A stretch of DNA of 13,165 nt, from contig JACZTW010000060.1 of the NCBI GenBank assembly GCA_022573485.1, positions 1-13,165 on the forward strand. The letters run 5' to 3'. The notes beneath the pieces were generated by a model. The model searched no databases, was not told where the DNA came from, and saw only the letters and a list, made by a program, of their open reading frames with translations. Source of the DNA: Planctomycetota bacterium (GTDB lineage Bacteria > Planctomycetota > Phycisphaerae > UBA1845 > CAIVHJ01). Made by a program: the position numbers and the translations under genes. Each line of letters opens with the position of its first letter. The first letter of the stretch is position 1. Positions 12,045 to 13,165 of this stretch are shown here, piece after piece.

Positions 12045-13165
12045 TTATTCCATATCCCCGTCGTCCTCGGTCGGCGGTTCGGGCTCGATGCGGCTTGACC
12101 GTCTGTAGATCGCCTCGAGATTGACGTCCGACGTAATCTCGACCTCGAGGGTCCTCAGGCCGATGGTCTGCAGCACGCCGTCTATCTTCCAGCGCAGGAA
12201 CGGCCGGCCGGCGGAACTCGGCGGCGCGGTGACCGTGACCAGCGTGTTCGCAAAGTAAGCCCGGCCGAAGTTGGCGAAGCCGTCGCTGTCCACGTTCAAG
12301 TCCAGCGGCGTGACCTCGATGAAGGTGTCGAGCACGTTGGACTCCATCGTCGCATTGATCGGATCGGCGCCGGGCGGCACGATGAGCACGCAATCACTGG
12401 CGATGAAGCCCACGTTGATTGACTCGGCCGGATAAGCCGACTCGTCCAACTCGCCGGTGACGGACAGGACCACCGCACCCTCACCCGAAGCCAGAGGCAG
12501 GCCGGCCATCATGTCATCGGTGCGGTACTTCATCCAAATGTCGTCGATGCCGTCGGAACTCTGATCGTCGTTGCAGGCGCAGGGCCCGTTGACGCAATCC
12601 ACGTCGCCGTCGAACGGATGGTTGAGGTCCAGGATCATGATCTTCGGCCCCGGCGGCCCGTCGTTCGGGGCCACGTCGCCGCCGGTGCAGTCACACCGCG
12701 TCACGCGCAGAGTGCCGAGCAAAACATTGTTCACGTCAAAGTCCGTATCACCGGTCAGCAGCATCGGCACCACGCCGTTGCTGTTGGGGTTGACCGGCGC
12801 CGGGCACGCGCCCTGCTTGATGATCAAGCTGACTTCCTGGCGCAGCACCGTGATGGTCTGCAGGCAGGAACTGCTCAGTCCGCAATCATCCGTTGCGGTC
12901 CACTCCCGCTCGACGACAAAGTGCACTGGATCCGCCAGGCAATCCGGAATGAACACTTGGTCAGCGGACACGATGGTCAAGTCGGCCTGATCGCACACAT
13001 CCGTCGCCGTGGCACTGCCGGTGGCGCTGGGATCGGTGGAATCGCCGCTGATGATCGTCAAGTTGTCCGGGCAGGTGATGTCCGGCGGCGTGGTGTCCTC
13101 GATCACGAAGGTCGAGTCGCACGACGTATCCAGGCCGCAGTCGTCGGTGGCCGTGAATTCCACCG
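12045..13165 (-). CDS. Secreted multi-domain protein, C-terminal part (HYR-like modules plus InlB B-repeat-like domain); N-terminus beyond window
   Basis: The frame is open to the window edge, so only the last 370 or so residues are seen; numbering here starts at codon 13163. Residues 1-22 end one HYR-like module (FTATDDCGLDTSC) and 23-108 are a full one: DTTPPDITCP, then ATATDVCDQADLTIV and WTATDDCGLSSSCLQTITV. Residues 112-262 form an Asp- and Cys-rich domain opening with IKQGACPAPVNPNSNGVVP and containing SDGIDDIWMKYRTDDM. It resembles a module of secreted proteins that starts IDIKPGSCPNPLN, and its Asp-rich loops suggest calcium. Residues 288-353 resemble a divergent InlB B-repeat (TVTAPPSSAGRPFLRWKIDG, ending VNLEAIY). 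The tail is acidic (PEPPTEDDGDME) and lacks a sorting motif or membrane anchor. Function is unknown; an extracellular adhesion or structural role is inferred. Confidence 0.85.
   Translation of the reverse strand, partial: VEFTATDDCGLDTSCDSTFVIEDTTPPDITCPDNLTIISGDSTDPSATGSATATDVCDQADLTIVSADQVFIPDCLADPVHFVVEREWTATDDCGLSSSCLQTITVLRQEVSLIIKQGACPAPVNPNSNGVVPMLLTGDTDFDVNNVLLGTLRVTRCDCTGGDVAPNDGPPGPKIMILDLNHPFDGDVDCVNGPCACNDDQSSDGIDDIWMKYRTDDMMAGLPLASGEGAVVLSVTGELDESAYPAESINVGFIASDCVLIVPPGADPINATMESNVLDTFIEVTPLDLNVDSDGFANFGRAYFANTLVTVTAPPSSAGRPFLRWKIDGVLQTIGLRTLEVEITSDVNLEAIYRRSSRIEPEPPTEDDGDME

Noticed and set aside
12571..12990. Plus-strand 139-codon frame opposite the secreted protein
   Set aside because: It is the antisense of a frame with clear HYR-type Cys and Asp patterns and its own terminator; the plus-strand product is Ser-rich without domains.

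Overview
The window is GC-rich, densely coded bacterial chromosome, most likely from a planctomycete or close relative (inference). The best clues are a small two-helix membrane protein ending in a CxxCGYDLRG...CPECG zinc ribbon, a type common in Planctomycetota; a secreted mosaic protein with HYR-like modules; YbeY with an Asp in place of its third metal His; and weak or absent Shine-Dalgarno sites at several housekeeping genes. No rRNA, tRNA, CRISPR array, phage or transposase gene is visible.

Layout. (1) Positions 1-253, minus strand: the N-terminal part of a hotdog acyl-CoA thioesterase, cut by the window edge. (2) 254-511: a divergent intergenic region with a 7-bp tandem repeat and a pair of inverted REP-like hairpins. 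(3) 512-10048, plus strand: a run of eight genes, purA, uppS, cdsA, phoH, a PgpH/YqfF-type HD phosphodiesterase, ybeY, a nitrilase-fold protein and a CorC/HlyC-like CBS protein. purA/uppS overlap, and the last four genes overlap or touch, so they form at least two tightly coupled blocks. The block joins purine synthesis (PurA), undecaprenyl and phospholipid precursor synthesis (UppS, CdsA), RNA and ribosome maturation (PhoH/YbeZ with YbeY), probable c-di-AMP breakdown (PgpH) and a CBS-domain membrane protein. (4) 10052-11101, minus strand: a PA0069-like radical SAM protein converging on the CBS gene with only 3 nt between the stops. (5) 11257-11751, plus strand: the two-helix zinc-ribbon protein. 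(6) 11752-12044: a possible 36-codon minus-strand ORF and a clear minus-strand intrinsic terminator. (7) 12045-13165, minus strand: the C-terminal part of a secreted multi-domain protein, cut by the window edge.

The most interesting points are within otherwise ordinary genes and gaps. The nitrilase-fold protein has lost all three catalytic residues (Glu, Lys and Cys become Gly, Arg and Gly) yet sits translationally coupled between ybeY and the CBS gene. The DUF21 membrane half of that CBS protein lacks the usual conserved polar motifs, while its CBS and CorC_HlyC domains look intact. YbeY carries paired substitutions at two family-defining positions. The phoH-pgpH gap holds a 160-bp nested palindrome island bounded by an 8-bp terminal inverted repeat, and the purA upstream region holds a REPIN-like pair with a covarying stem base pair. 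I see no multi-gene system that I could call new with confidence; the inactive nitrilase beside a divergent CNNM-like protein is the best candidate for new biology.
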